From Ampullaceana balthica (taxonomy: Eukaryota > Mollusca > Gastropoda > Lymnaeidae), in NCBI GenBank assembly GCA_944989445.1, contig CALYLW010000732.1, positions 527,143-591,142 of the forward strand: 64,000 bases of DNA, read 5' to 3'. The translations under genes were made by a program, and so were the position numbers. Every line of letters starts with the position of its first letter. Positions within the stretch are counted from its first letter, which is position 1. The notes under the pieces are model-generated. The model worked only from the letters and a program-made list of their open reading frames with translations, was not told the DNA's origin and ran no database searches. This document shows positions 1-12,720 of the stretch, piece after piece.

Positions 1-165
1 GAAAACACACTTTCATGTGAGGAAAACTCACTTTCATGTTAGGAAAACACACTTTCATGTGAGGAAACACACTTTCATGTGAGGAAAACACACTTTCATG
101 TGAGGAAAACACACTTTCATGTGAGGAAAACACACTTTCATGTGAGGAAAACACACTTTCTACGC
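1..165. repeat. 21-bp minisatellite, cut by the window edge
   Basis: About eight copies of a 21-bp unit containing AAAACACACTTTCATGTGAG. The first copies are slightly divergent and the array starts left of the window. A 21-bp unit keeps a reading frame open, but nothing suggests a gene. Confidence 0.9.
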
Positions 166-255
166 ATTCCAAATGACGAATGTTTGCAAGGTCACCCTGG
201 CATTTGGTTTGTTATTCTTTCTATCACTTGCTGTAAGCTATACCTTTGTGAAATA

Positions 256-693
256 CCGTACATACTCGTTATAAAGCCAACTTTTTTTTTAAATCTAGGG
301 GAAAATGTTGGGGGGTCAGCTTACGAGCGGTGATTTCTGCATGTGCATTGAATATCGGTGTTGTTATTGTAGATCTTCAAGTTTTTGTCTACATTCTACA
401 CGATTCCACTGCTCTACTAGAAGCTATAAAATATTATTAAACATCTGCACTTACCTTTTTTACTAATTGATTTTTGTGAATGTTTTAATAATTTTTATTT
501 TTTTTTACAAATTTTGTTTTCAACAACGAATTTTAATGTACGCGCTTTCGATACTGATAATTAAAGAATTTTAAAAAATACCGGTAACTCTTGGGGCCGG
601 ATTACGAGCGTTTACACACTTTCTATACTATTCTCTTCCAAAAAGAGGGGGGTCGGCTTATGAACGAACGGGCTATAAAACGAGTATGTACGG
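256..693. mobile_element. MITE with TA target duplication (Tc1/mariner-like)
   Basis: The ends are inverted copies: left CCGTACATACTCGTTATAAA, right TATAAAACGAGTATGTACGG. Both are flanked by TA (254-255 and 694-695). About 438 bp, no coding capacity. Related copies lie at 13736 (interrupted) and at 63718 (opposite strand, runs off the window). Confidence 0.85.
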
Positions 694-951
694 TATTTAT
701 TATTTAAACCAGTTAGTCTCTTAACTGTTGTCATAAAAGAAATTGGGGGATTGGAGAACAATAACTAAATGGAAGGGAAAAAAACAACCTTTAGGAACAC
801 ACGCACTGACACCAAGTCATTAATACACCTTCCTACACAAACACACTCGAGTACACAAGCATTCAAACAAACAAACAATCAAACAATGATATAAGAGATA
901 AGCTCTGCAATTAGATAAAATCTTTTGACTTGAGAATTTACCACCTAATAA

Positions 952-1370
952 CAAGCACACTTCCAATTAACAGGACATGGTTCAAAGCACAATTCCCATT
1001 AACCGGACAGGGTTCAAAGTATACTTCCCATCATCCGGACATGGCTCAAAGCACACTCTCCATTAACCGGACAGGGTTCAAAGTATACTTCCAATCATCC
1101 GGACATGGCTCAAAGCACACTTCCCATTAACCGGACAGGGCTCAAAGTATACTTTCAATCATCCGGACATGGCTCAAAGCACACTTCCCATTAACCGGAC
1201 AGGGCTCAGAGTATACTTCCAATCATCCGGACATGGCTCAAAGCACACTTCCCATTAACCGGACATGGTTCAAAGCACACGTCCCATTAGCCGGACATGG
1301 CTCAAAGCACACTTCCCATTAACCGGACATGGCTCAAAGCACACTTCCCATTAATCGGACATGGTTCCAC
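952..1370. repeat. 32-bp minisatellite with dimeric higher-order structure
   Basis: About 13 units of 32 bp. In the middle, two variants alternate: one with CCATTAACCGGACAGGG, one with AATCATCCGGACATGG, so the real period there is 64 bp. The last units are all of the first type. Confidence 0.9.
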
Positions 1371-2953
1371 ATATTTAAAACTATGGCCAGACGTCGGCTG
1401 TCCATTAAAATTCTATAAATTTCAAGCTCATTATCTGACTTGTCCGAAGCGAATCACTTTACTCCCGTCTCTGACGTCAGATGAATAACAATACCCCCCA
1501 TTTTATATATAAAAGTACAAACTGACAAACTAATTCACGAAGTTTCCTGGTCCGAGCCATCAGTCACGTGGTTTTACAATAAGTGTCTGTAAAAAATGGT
1601 TTGATCGCTGAAGACTACAAGCCCTCCCGCGCCCCCAAATCCCTCAAAGGAATTGCACTCTTGTTAGTCAAATCGATGCCGGCAAAGAGTAATTGCCCAT
1701 ACGGCTTACAAATGCCGTTTAGTTCCGTGGATTAAAACACTGCCCATGAACAAAGTACTTTAGTCAGTGATTAGAGGATCGAGCTGCCACGTACACACAT
1801 TTGGCCACTCATGAGCAGGGCCAGTCCAAGGCGGATACGATGCGTGATCATCACAAAGGCGCAAACATTTTATTTTTAAAAAAATTAAATAATTCTGAAC
1901 TCTCCCCACTATTTTCCAGAGGGCGACTGTTAGTTATTTTCACAAAACCTAGAAATGTCTAGCGCGGCCCTGATCATTGTCGAAGTTCAAATCTATTGAC
2001 TGCTGTTTCAGCTGAGAAAAAAGGATAATAACACCCCTGTGATGAAACAGATCCAATACTTGCGTTCTCAATCTTGAAGGAATTCTTAAAAAATCGCCGT
2101 ATGAAAACATTGGAAATCAACAGAACGGTGGCTGATACCAATGATACTTGTCAGTTGCAAACTCCTTTAAGAAAAAAAAGAAGAAAAAAACAACAACAAA
2201 CAACAACAAACAAACAAAAAATACAACGGTGATGAGCTCACTTCAACTTTCTCTAAATATTCGTACGTAACAGTAAGGTATCATTATCAATAGATAGTAT
2301 CATGCTGCTTTAGGAGAATATGATATAAACATTTAGCAAGCGGAAATAAAGTAAAGTACCAATTTCGTAAACGAGAAATTACAAAAAAAAGGTATACTTA
2401 CAAAATATACTATGAACATTTTGGTGTCGAGATAAACAGAGCGCGCATCTCGGTGTAATATGTCATGTCTGACGTCATTATTTGAGCATGATATTAATTA
2501 AACGATGCATAAAAATGAATGTATGTCTGTTTGTCCATTCTACGTTACTATAACATTTAACCGATTACCATTAAACTTTCGAGGATTGTTGAGTAAAACC
2601 CGAAAAGGATTAGTGGCAATGTTTTAAATTTAAAAACAACAAAACACATCATTCATTGGGGGGACCCCAAAAATGTGCACTTTTAGCCGAAGGGGCAAAG
2701 TACCATTTCCGGTTTCAGTGGATCGCTCAAAAGTTGATAGAAACCTACGCAAAGGATCTAATACTTACACATGAAATTTCGTTCAACTAACCGTCACTAC
2801 CCGAACCTATCAAGCTATTGTGTTCACAAATACACGTACAGAAAAGAGCGACAAAGGTTGTTATTTTCCTACTCAATAAGGTGTAAAACGTCAAGTTTTG
2901 TCACCAATACCTCGATTTTCCGTATACGAGAAAGTATCAAAATGTAGTTGCAA
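1371..2953. other. Unassigned AT-rich stretch with repeat fragments
   Basis: No exon is seen. CAGGGCC near 1817 and GGCCCTG near 1967 could be ends of an old hAT MITE, but no clear 8-bp duplication is found. From about 2510 the sequence (ATGAATGTATGTCTGTTTGT) resembles a dispersed repeat start. Short ORFs here look random. Confidence 0.5.
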
Positions 2954-3100
2954 GCAATGCTCCCTCCCTCTAAGGTTTGTTGGGCAACAAGTACAGATAT
3001 TACACTGTCCTTACCAACATTTGTTGTGCGGTGATCAAAACCGCTGCGCGGCGTCCGTCAGATATGTGCGTGGCAGAGCATCTTAAAGAGAACTTTGGCA
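2954..3100. mobile_element. Old copy of the CAATGTTCCC hAT MITE family
   Basis: Starts CAATGCTCCCTCCCTCTAAG and ends CTTAAAGAGAACTTTG, matching the copies at 32450 and 50451 with many changes. The flanking duplication is no longer clear, so this is the oldest of the three. Confidence 0.6.
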
Positions 3101-4190
3101 GCAGGCCAACATTGAACTTTTAAAAAGTCTTTTTTCGCCAAATTGAGTCTTAATTTTAATGTTTATTTGGTATACGCTGTGGGTTCCAAACTCTTTAAAA
3201 AAGCTATTACTGTCATAAGACAACAGAAATAAAAGATTAAATTGATTAGACGCTGAATAAAAAAGATTAACGCAAAATCTATATATATATAAATCAAAGT
3301 ATGTCTCTCTCTCTGTGTCTGTGTGTGTGTGTGCATGTCCTTTATGGGGCACCGGGGGCCCATAATGTCATTTGTTGCTTATATGAGCTATATAAAATTA
3401 GTTTAAGCGCTAGCTACTGTGTAAATTGTTGGATCTTAACCAAACTTTGTATATAACAACTTGATAGCCAATATTAAAATACCATAGCGCACTGAACTCC
3501 TATAAGTCATTCCTTTGGGGCTGGGGGCCCAAAAATTTCCATTTCTTAAACGTTTAAGATTTTATTCACAATTCAGTTATTAACAATCTTGACAAATAAT
3601 AACACATGTATCCATTATTATACAAATTGAAATGAACAGTTGTTTTGAACTTTATATCTTGCACTGAATGGGCCCTGGGCCACTTAATGTCTTTTTTGCT
3701 TATATAAGCTATATAAAAATTAATCTTTAATAAAAATTTGAGCCCAAATTTTTAATGTTTATTTGGTATTCGCTGTGAGTTCCAAGCTACCAATACCAGG
3801 CTGATTGCTATAATTAGACAATTGAAATCATAGATTGGACGCCGAATAAAAAGAAATAACGCAAAATCAATACAAAACACACTAAAAAAAGTGATCCGTT
3901 CCCATGACTACTGATGCAAAACTGCGGAAGGAGGGATATTATAAATGATGTGAAAACATTGGTCTCGTCATTCAACAGTTTTGTGCTGCAGTAAATAACA
4001 ATTGGGTTTGATTTGTGCTCCAGGCTTACTCGTCATATAATATGTTGTTCTTTATACATTCAGTCAATATGTAATTAACTTCGTTGTTATTAACTTTTGG
4101 CATACGTCCATATGCGTCATATTGTGATCTATAGTCTCAATCTATAAGTTGATGAGGTTCATATTTAGGGTATATAATGTTTAACGCATA
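3101..4190. other. AT-rich flank of the large array with an internal duplication
   Basis: Two similar segments (around 3360 and 3670) share GGGCCC and GCTTATATAAGCTATATAAA-like text, so an old duplication is present. No coding exon. A short CT/GT microsatellite lies near 3303-3336. Confidence 0.5.
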
Positions 4191-7100
4191 GGGCATCTCA
4201 GAATATGGCTCTATCGACTCTCAGACATCTCAGAATATGGCTCTATCGACTCTCAGAGCATCTCAGATATGGCTCTATCGACTCTCAGAGCATCTCAGAA
4301 TATGGCTCTATCGACTCTCAGAGCATCTCAGAATATGGCTCTATCGACTCTCAGAGCATCTCAGAATATGGCTCTATCGACTCTCAGACATCTCAGAATA
4401 TGGCTCTATCGACTCTCAGAGCATCTCAGAATATGGCTCTATCGACTCTCAGACATCTCAGAATATGGCTCTATCGACTCTCAGACATCTCAGAATATGG
4501 CTCTATCGACTCTCAGAGCATCTCAGAATATGGCTCTATCGACTCTCAGAGCATCTCAGAATATGGCTCTATCGACTCTCAGACATCTCAGAATATGGCT
4601 CTATCGACTCTCAGACATCTCAGAATATGGCTCTATCGACTCTCAGACATCTCAGAATATGGCTCTATCGACTCTCAGACATCTCAGAATATGGCTCTAT
4701 CGACTCTCAGACATCTCAGAATATGGCTCTATCGACTCTCAGACATCTCAGAATATGGCTCTATCGACTCTCAGACATCTCAGAATATGGCTCTATCGAC
4801 TCTCAGACATCTCAGAATATGGCTCTATCGACTCTCAGACATCTCAGAATATGGCTCTATCGACTCTCAGAGCATCTCAGAATATGGCTCTATCGACTCT
4901 CAGAGCATCTCAGAATATGGCTCTATCGACTCTCAGAGCATCTCAGAATATGGCTCTATCGACTCTCAGAGCATCTCAGAATATGGCTCTATCGACTCTC
5001 AGAGCATCTCAGAATATGGCTCTATCGACTCTCAGAGCATCTCAGAATATGGCTCTATCGACTCTCAGAGCATCTCAGAATATGGCTCTATCGACTCTCA
5101 GAGCATCTCAGAATATGGCTCTATCGACTCAGAGCATCTCAGAATATGGCTCTATCGACTCTCAGAGCATCTCAGAATATGGCTCTATCGACTCTCAGAG
5201 CATCTCAGAATATGGCTCTATCGACTCTCAGAGCATCTCAGAATATGGCTCTATCGACTCTCAGAGCATCTCAGAATATGGCTCTATCGACTCTCAGAGC
5301 ATCTCAGAATATGGCTCTATCGACTCTCAGAGCATCTCAGAATATGGCTCTATCGACTCTCAGAGCATCTCAGAATATGGCTCTATCGACTCTCAGAGCA
5401 TCTCAGAATATGGCTCTATCGACTCTCAGACATCTCAGAATATGGCTCTATCGACTCTCAGAGCATCTCAGAATATGGCTCTATCGACTCTCAGACATCT
5501 CAGAATATGGCTCTATCGACTCTCAGACATCTCAGAATATGGCTCTATCGACTCTCAGACATCTCAGAATATGGCTCTATCGACTCTCAGACATCTCAGA
5601 ATATGGCTCTATCGACTCTCAGACATCTCAGAATATGGCTCTATCGACTCTCAGACATCTCAGAATATGGCTCTATCGACTCTCAGAGCATCTCAGAATA
5701 TGGCTCTATCGACTCTCAGAGCATCTCAGAATATGGCTCTATCGACTCTCAGAGCATCTCAGAATATGGCTCTATCGACTCTCAGAGCATCTCAGAATAT
5801 GGCTCTATCGACTCTCAGAGCATCTCAGAATATGGCTCTATCGACTCTCAGAGCATCTCAGAATATGGCTCTATCGACTCTCAGAGCATCTCAGAATATG
5901 GCTCTATCGACTCTCAGAGCATCTCAGAATATGGCTCTATCGACTCTCAGAGCATCTCAGAATATGGCTCTATCGACTCTCAGAGCATCTCAGAATATGG
6001 CTCTATCGACTCTCAGAGCATCTCAGAATATGGCTCTATCGACTCTCAGAGCATCTCAGAATATGGCTCTATCGACTCTCAGACATCTCAGAATATGGCT
6101 CTATCGACTCTCAGAGCATCTCAGAATATGGCTCTATCGACTCTCAGAGCATCTCAGAATATGGCTCTATCGACTCTCAGACATCTCAGAATATGGCTCT
6201 ATCGACTCTCAGAGCATCTCAGAATATGGCTCTATCGACTCTCAGACATCTCAGAATATGGCTCTATCGACTCTCAGACATCTCAGAATATGGCTCTATC
6301 GACTCTCAGACATCTCAGAATATGGCTCTATCGACTCTCAGACATCTCAGAATATGGCTCATCGACTCTCAGACATCTCAGAATATGGCTCTATCGACTC
6401 TCAGACATCTCAGAATATGGCTCTATCGACTCTCAGACATCTCAGAATATGGCTCTATCGACTCTCAGAGCATCTCAGAATATGGCTCTATCGACTCTCA
6501 GAGCATCTCAGAATATGGCTCTATCGACTCTCAGACATCTCAGAATATGGCTCTATCGACTCTCAGACATCTCAGAATATGGCTCTATCGACTCTCAGAC
6601 ATCTCAGAATATGGCTCTATCGACTCTCAGACATCTCAGAATATGGCTCTATCGACTCTCAGAGCATCTCAGAATATGGCTCTATCGACTCTCAGAGCAT
6701 CTCAGAATATGGCTCTATCGACTCTCAGAGCATCTCAGAATATGGCTCTATCGACTCTCAGAGCATCTCAGAATATGGCTCTATCGACTCTCAGAGCATC
6801 TCAGAATATGGCTCTATCGACTCTCAGAGCATCTCAGAATATGGCTCTATCGACTCTCAGAGCATCTCAGAATATGGCTCTATCGACTCTCAGAGCATCT
6901 CAGAATATGGCTCTATCGACTCTCAGAGCATCTCAGAATATGGCTCTATCGACTCTCAGAGCATCTCAGAATATGGCTCTATCGACTCTCAGAGCATCTC
7001 AGAATATGGCTCTATCGACTCTCAGAGCATCTCAGAATATGGCTCTATCGACTCTCAGAGCATCTCAGAATATGGCTCTATCGACTCTCAGAGCATCTCA

Positions 7101-8756
7101 GAATATGGCTCTATCGACTCTCAGAGCATCTCAGAATATGGCTCTATCGACTCTCAGAGCATCTCAGAATATGGCTCTATCGACTCTCAGAGCATCTCAG
7201 AATATGGCTCTATCGACTCTCAGAGCATCTCAGAATATGGCTCTATCGACTCTCAGAGCATCTCAGAATATGGCTCTATCGACTCTCAGAGCATCTCAGA
7301 ATATGGCTCTATCGACTCTCAGAGCATCTCAGAATATGGCTCTATCGACTCTCAGAGCATCTCAGAATATGGCTCTATCGACTCTCAGAGCATCTCAGAA
7401 TATGGCTCTATCGACTCTCAGAGCATCTCAGAATATGGCTCTATCGACTCTCAGACATCTCAGAATATGGCTCTATCGACTCTCAGAGCATCTCAGAATA
7501 TGGCTCTATCGACTCTCAGAGCATCTCAGAATATGGCTCTATCGACTCTCAGACATCTCAGAATATGGCTCTATCGATCCAGACATCTCAGAATATGGCT
7601 CTATCGACTCTCAGAGCATCTCAGAATATGGCTCTATCGACTCTCAGAACATCTCAGAATATGGCTCTATCGACTCAGAGCATCTCAGAATATGGCTCTA
7701 TCGACTCTCAGGCATCTCAGAATATGGCTCTATCGACTCTCAGGGCATCTCAGAATATGGCTCTATCGACTCTCAGACATCTCAGATATGGCTCTATCGA
7801 CTCTCAGACATCTCAGAATATGGCTCTATCGACTCTCAGAGCATCTCAGAATATGGCTCTATCGACTCTCAGAGCATCTCAGAATATGGCTCTATCGACT
7901 CTCAGACATCTCAGAATATGGCTCTATCGACTCTCAGAGCATCTCAGAATATGGCTCTATCGACTCTCAGAGCATCTCAGAATATGGCTCTATCGACTCT
8001 CAGAGCATCTCAGAATATGGCTCTATCGACTCTCAGACATCTCAGAATATGGCTCTATCGACTCTCAGAGCATCTCAGAATATGGCTCTATCGACTCTCA
8101 GACATCTCAGAATATGGCTCTATCGACTCTCAGAGCATCTCAGAATATGGCTCTATCGACTCTCAGAGCATCTCAGAATATGGCTCTATCGACTCTCAGA
8201 CATCTCAGAATATGGCTCTATCGACTCTCAGAGCATCTCAGAATATGGCTCTATCGACTCTCAGAGCATCTCAGAATATGGCTCTATCGACTCTCAGAGC
8301 ATCTCAGAATATGGCTCTATCGACTCTCAGAGCATCTCAGAATATGGCTCTATCGACTCTCAGAGCATCTCAGAATATGGCTCTATCGACTCTCAGACAT
8401 CTCAGAATATGGCTCTATCGACTCTCAGAGCATCTCAGAATATGGCTCTATCGACTCTCAGACATCTCAGAATATGGCTCTATCGACTCTCAGACATCTC
8501 AGAATATGGCTCTATCGACTCTCAGACATCTCAGAATATGGCTCTATCGACTCTCAGAGCATCTCAGAATATGGCTCTATCGACTCTCAGAGCATCTCAG
8601 AATATGGCTCTATCGACTCTCAGACATCTCAGAATATGGCTCTATCGACTCTCAGACATCTCAGAATATGGCTCTATCGACTCTCAGACATCTCAGAATA
8701 TGGCTCTATCGACTCTCAGACATCTCAGAATATGGCTCTATCGACTCTCAGAGCAA
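4191..8756. repeat. 4.6-kb minisatellite of about 140 units (32 and 33 bp)
   Basis: The units differ mainly by one base: a 32-bp form ending CTCTCAGA and a 33-bp form ending CTCTCAGAG. Both contain AATATGGCTCTATCGACTCT. Blocks of 33-bp units alternate with runs of 32-bp units, and rare 31-bp variants occur near 4265, 5128, 6357, 7577, 7673 and 7785. All three + frames are open for about 1,500 codons because the unit has no stop in any + frame. It lies against a Helitron-like tail at its right end. No sign of a real protein. Confidence 0.97.
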
Positions 8757-9083
8757 AAAAACAAAGTGCCTAAATAATAAGCGCCCCGTAATCAATATAC
8801 ATAATTCCCGTTGTCTGTATGGTTGTAATGTAATGCAATGCTGTTAGGTGGCGCTGCGAATGGATGTAATGCTGTTATGTGGCGCTGCGATCGATTTTGT
8901 TTTATAGTGCTGCACCAAAAATAACACTTTTCGAACTTTCCGCATAAAATTGTTCGATATGATAATAAATGAATCAAATCAAAAATAAATAAAATAAATG
9001 AATGTTCTGTATTACGTAATTTTTTAATCTGATGTGTATTTATTTTTGAAAACTTCCGTCATTTTTGACGGGTGATACACTAG
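8757..9083 (+). mobile_element. Helitron-like 3' tail next to the large array
   Basis: It ends with the hairpin CCGTCATTTTTGACGG (9056-9071), an 8-nt spacer, then CTAG (9080-9083) followed by T. A hairpin shortly before CTRR and insertion between A and T are the known signature of Helitron 3' ends. Internal text (TGCACCAAAAATAAC) recurs in the elements at 25.4-26.7 kb. The 5' end is not identified; the minisatellite may be its internal repeat block. Confidence 0.55.
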
Positions 9084-9251
9084 TATAAACATAAAGATTT
9101 AGAAATTAAACAAAAGTGGTTCCCACACCCACCCGTCATAGAGCACACAAAATAACCACCCATGGATTACCTTTCTAGCCATTGTATTTCAATGGGCACT
9201 AGCTCAACAACATGAGGTTCAATGCCCCAACAGCTTTATTATCAACATGAG

Positions 9252-9444
9252 CAGCGCCGGTCTTAGGCCACTGCAACCTATGCGGCCGCAGTGGGCCTCG
9301 CGCTTTCATATGCCCCATTTATCTTATTTTTCACTTATTATCCTTATTTATCTCTTATCCCTATCCAAACTGGGCCCCGCGCAATCCGTTTCGCATGCTA
9401 AGCCGCATAGGGCCCCACAATAATAATTGCTAAGACCGGCCCTG
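9252..9444. mobile_element. hAT MITE, 193 bp
   Basis: The ends CAGCGCCGGTCTTAGGC and GCTAAGACCGGCCCTG are inverted, flanked by AACATGAG and AATATGAG (8 bp, one mismatch), as expected for hAT elements. No coding capacity. Confidence 0.85.
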
Positions 9445-9554
9445 AATATGAGTTTCGACGTCCTAAAAGCTGTATTATCAACGCGAGATTCACTGCCCCA
9501 ACACCTGTATTATCAACACGAGATTCAATGCCCCAACATCTGTATTCCAGGAGC

Positions 9555-9745
9555 ACCAGTCAACAGCACAACATTCTATGTTTACGTAACACGTGTGTAC
9601 GGACTGTACGATTGTACGGAGCAGACTTATTCTCAACGTTCTACTTATCTCTCTGTGTAACAACAATACAACATTCTATGTTTACGTAACACATGTGTAC
9701 GGAGTAGACTTATTCTCAACGTTCTACTTATCTCTCTGTGTAACA
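9555..9745. repeat. Two-copy tandem duplication of about 100 bp
   Basis: The stretch with ACATTCTATGTTTACGTAAC and CTTATTCTCAACGTTCTACT occurs twice (from 9569 and from 9671). No gene. Confidence 0.8.
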
Positions 9746-10383
9746 AAAATTTCTCTGGGAGTCTTTTATTCCTTAATACCGTAATCTCTCATCAATGTTG
9801 GATGTGTACTACGGTAGTCTCTCGTGAAAGTTTCAATATAATTTAACGTAAAGCCTCTCATCAAGTTTGCGTCAACTTTCCTTATATCAGAAACATTGTT
9901 ACATCAAACATGAAGATGACAGCAGGCAATTAAAAAAAGCAATAATTCATTATTAATGGAGCTCAAAAGATCAGCTTTTCTTTTGATTTCATATCGCAAT
10001 ATCGTGTCGTACATTTCAATCCCGATATGGTCAAACTAATATGCTCCGCACAAATTTAACGAGATTATTGTTTGCCGTTAACTATTTCATAATACTATTT
10101 TAGGTAATAGCATCAATAGACAAGCATAGTTATTGAAGAGAGAGAGAGTATGGAATTTGGACCATTGTAAGCATACTGTACAATAGAAGAACATAGTTAT
10201 TCAAGAGAGTATGGAATTGTACCATTGTTATCCGACTGTACTTAGGAGAAAGAACCTAATGCATCATATTGAAACAATCAAAAGATACCCTTATTAACAT
10301 TTAAAAACGTAAGTATAAATATAAATTTAAATATTTCTCATGGTAGCCAACAATGGGATAAAGATTGATATATTTGGTGGTCG
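9746..10383. other. Unassigned AT-rich stretch
   Basis: No exon recognised. A short imperfect duplication around 10138-10250 repeats GAGAGTATGGAATT. Just before the next array, an AG at 10344-10345 and a GGTAAGT near 10384 would bound an open 36-bp segment, too short to call an exon. Confidence 0.4.
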
Positions 10384-11012
10384 GGTAAGTAATACACAGG
10401 TGCGATGGGTGGGTGTTCGGATAAGTATTAAACAGGTGTGATAGGTGGGTGGTGTGTAAGTATTACACATGTGTGATAGGTTGGTGGTGTGTAAGTATTA
10501 CACAGGTGTGATAGGTGGGAAGTGTGTAAGTATTACACAGGTGTGATAGGTGGATGGCTGGATAAGTATTACACAGATGTGATAGGTGGGTGGTTGGGTA
10601 AATATTACACAGGTGATAGGTGGGTGGTTTGGTAAGTATTGCATAGGTGGAATAGATGGGTGTTTGGGTATTACATATGTGGCATAGGACAGTGGTTTGG
10701 GTAAGTATTACACATGTGTGATAGTGTGTGATTGGGGTAAGTATTACACATGTGAGATAGGTGTGTGATTGGGGTAAGTATTACACATGTTAGATAGGTG
10801 TGTGATTGGGGTAAGTATTACACATGTGAGATAGGTGTGTGATTGAGGTAAGTATTACACATGTGAGCTAGGTGTGTGATTGGGGTAAGTATTACACATG
10901 TGAGATAGGTGTGTGATTGAGGTAAGTATTACACATGTGAGCTAGGTGTGTGATTGGGGTAAGTATTACACATGTGAGCTAGGTGTGTGATTGGGGTAAG
11001 TATTAAAGAGGT
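10384..11012. repeat. Minisatellite of 35-38 bp units carrying GGTAAGT
   Basis: About 17 units, most of which contain GGTAAGTATTACACATGTG or a close variant. GGTAAGT is a perfect animal 5' splice site. Units at the right end are the most uniform. No exon is identified beside the array. Confidence 0.9.
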
Positions 11013-11109
11013 GGACTAGGACGGTGGCGGGGCACGTAGTGCACAGGTGGCAAGTACGGTAGAGCTGAACAATGTTATAGACTTGAGTCGCTCGTGGCCA
11101 TATGTCACC

Positions 11110-11270
11110 GTTCCAGGACATCAGACATGAGAAAATGAATTCATTTACAGGAAACAGCTGTTGTTACTGCGAGCGCCGCCCTGGTGTCGGGTTTTGCTAC
11201 AACCGCGGGCCGGTCTGTTCGCGGACAAAATCATGGATCTGTCTGAGTCACTCCTTTACTTTTCACATTA
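11110..11270 (+). other. Small GC-rich island, possible untranslated exon
   Basis: A GC-rich patch in AT-rich DNA, preceded by TTTACAG. No recognised protein: the frame after the AG runs about 34 codons to a TGA. Could be a non-coding first exon or an old coding fragment. Weak call. Confidence 0.2.
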
Positions 11271-11520
11271 GCTGTAACGAAATTAAACATTACTGTTACA
11301 TCCATATTTTAGTAATGCGATATTGTTTGTTAAGAGCTTTGGAATGCGGTTAGTGATGAATAATTGGTGTGAGCATTTTAAAAAAATGTTGCCATGAGAT
11401 TGTGGATTATGTTGTGGTAGAAACGGATATTAAGAGACCAGGGGGAAATGGTCTTGGTTCGATGATTTAAGACGGACTTTAGGTGAACATTTCGATTTGG
11501 ATTGCGTCATCTTGTATTTA

Positions 11521-11742
11521 CGTCAAGTTATTATTTGTTTAAATATTGCCATAAGCCCGTCAAGTTATTATTTGTTTAAATATTGCCATAAGCCCGTCAA
11601 GTTATTATTTGTTTAAATATTGCCATAAGCCCGTCAAGTTATTATTTGTTTAAATATTGCCATAAGCCCGTCAAGTTATTATTTGTTTAAATATTGCCAT
11701 AAGCCCGTCAAGTTATTATTTGTTTAAATATTGCCATAAGCC
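11521..11742. repeat. 37-bp minisatellite, six copies
   Basis: Nearly identical units with TTATTATTTGTTTAAATATT and GCCATAAGCCCGTCAAG. Little divergence, so recent expansion. No gene. Confidence 0.92.
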
Positions 11743-12128
11743 CTCTTTCAGAGCGCAGACTCTTCAAAATATATTCTGCTTCTATTTGAAGTTTCTTTAA
11801 AAACACTTGTGTATAAAACATGTTGCGTATTGTTAAGTGGGGGAGAGGGTGTTGTAAATCGGCCTTACTGTTTAACAAATTTAACTTCTTCATCTCGTAA
11901 AACCGATACAAATGAAAGAAAAATGTAAAAATCTTAAAAGATACACATTTTGTAAGTTGCCGTAAGTAATAAATATATAAATATCCCATGCAACCATGAC
12001 ACATGTTAGACAGCCTACATTAGAAATGTTTTAAAAGTTATCCGTATTATAATCATTTTAGTATCATAATTATTTTCATAAACATAAGTGATTTTTATGG
12101 CTTTAATGGCATAGCAAACATACATTAA

Positions 12129-12338
12129 AATATAAATAACCCCATTTCCAGTCCATGACGGACTATTGGGCACGTGAAGTAGCGTTCACAAGTTTTATTT
12201 AGCCACCGCTAATGAGCAAGGGATTGTCTGGCTAGCACAATTCCCCGGGGGCCTTGCCAGCACCGAGAATAGAACCGGTGACTCTTCTTCTGTCTCGGTT
12301 CTGCAGTCCAGCGAGCTACAGCTAGACCACCGCGGCCG
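12129..12338 (-). mobile_element. tRNA-derived SINE, full copy with 13-bp target duplication
   Basis: On the minus strand the head reads like a tRNA (CCGCGGTGGTCTAGCTG; GGTTCTATTCTCGG), followed by a unique body and a short tail. Flanked by AAACATACATTAA at 12116-12128 and 12339-12351. A second copy of the same family lies at 57308-57505. Confidence 0.82.
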
Positions 12339-12654
12339 AAACATACATTAATAGCAATAGATATGGTCAGTTGTATAAATTTTACATGGCGGCAAGACTC
12401 TTTTTCAATAATAAATGTAAAAATCTGCGATGAGTCATTAAATATTAGACCCCACATTGGTTATCACAAACACAAAAAGTATATAAAAATTTATGCATAA
12501 TATTTTAACATATGTTCTGTTTTAGGTGGTATTTAAATAAATGAGAGCTGCCCAGTTTTTGGAATCGTATCTATATTAGAAGCGTGGACGCGCTGAGCAA
12601 GCTTTTAGGTCAATCTCTTCTGGAGACAGTATGGATCAGTCAGTTAGCTAGTCC

Positions 12655-12720
12655 ATTAGTCAGGTAAGTCAGTCAGGTCAGTCAGTCAGTCGGTCAGCAA
12701 AGTCAGTCAGTCAAATTAGT
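12655..12720. repeat. GTCA-type tetranucleotide tract
   Basis: An imperfect run of CAGT/GTCA units. A simple repeat. Confidence 0.8.

Noticed and set aside
1..1370. Direct repeats of 21 and 32 bp as a CRISPR array
   Set aside because: Units are contiguous with no unique spacers, and the rest of the window is eukaryotic.
4205..8847. Very long + strand ORFs (about 1,500 codons) as a real repeat protein
   Set aside because: All three frames are open with equal strength, units of 32 bp break any fixed frame, and there is no non-repeat coding context or splice structure.
12209..12457. ORF over the SINE as a protein
   Set aside because: It runs across a tRNA-derived SINE head and body with a clear target duplication.
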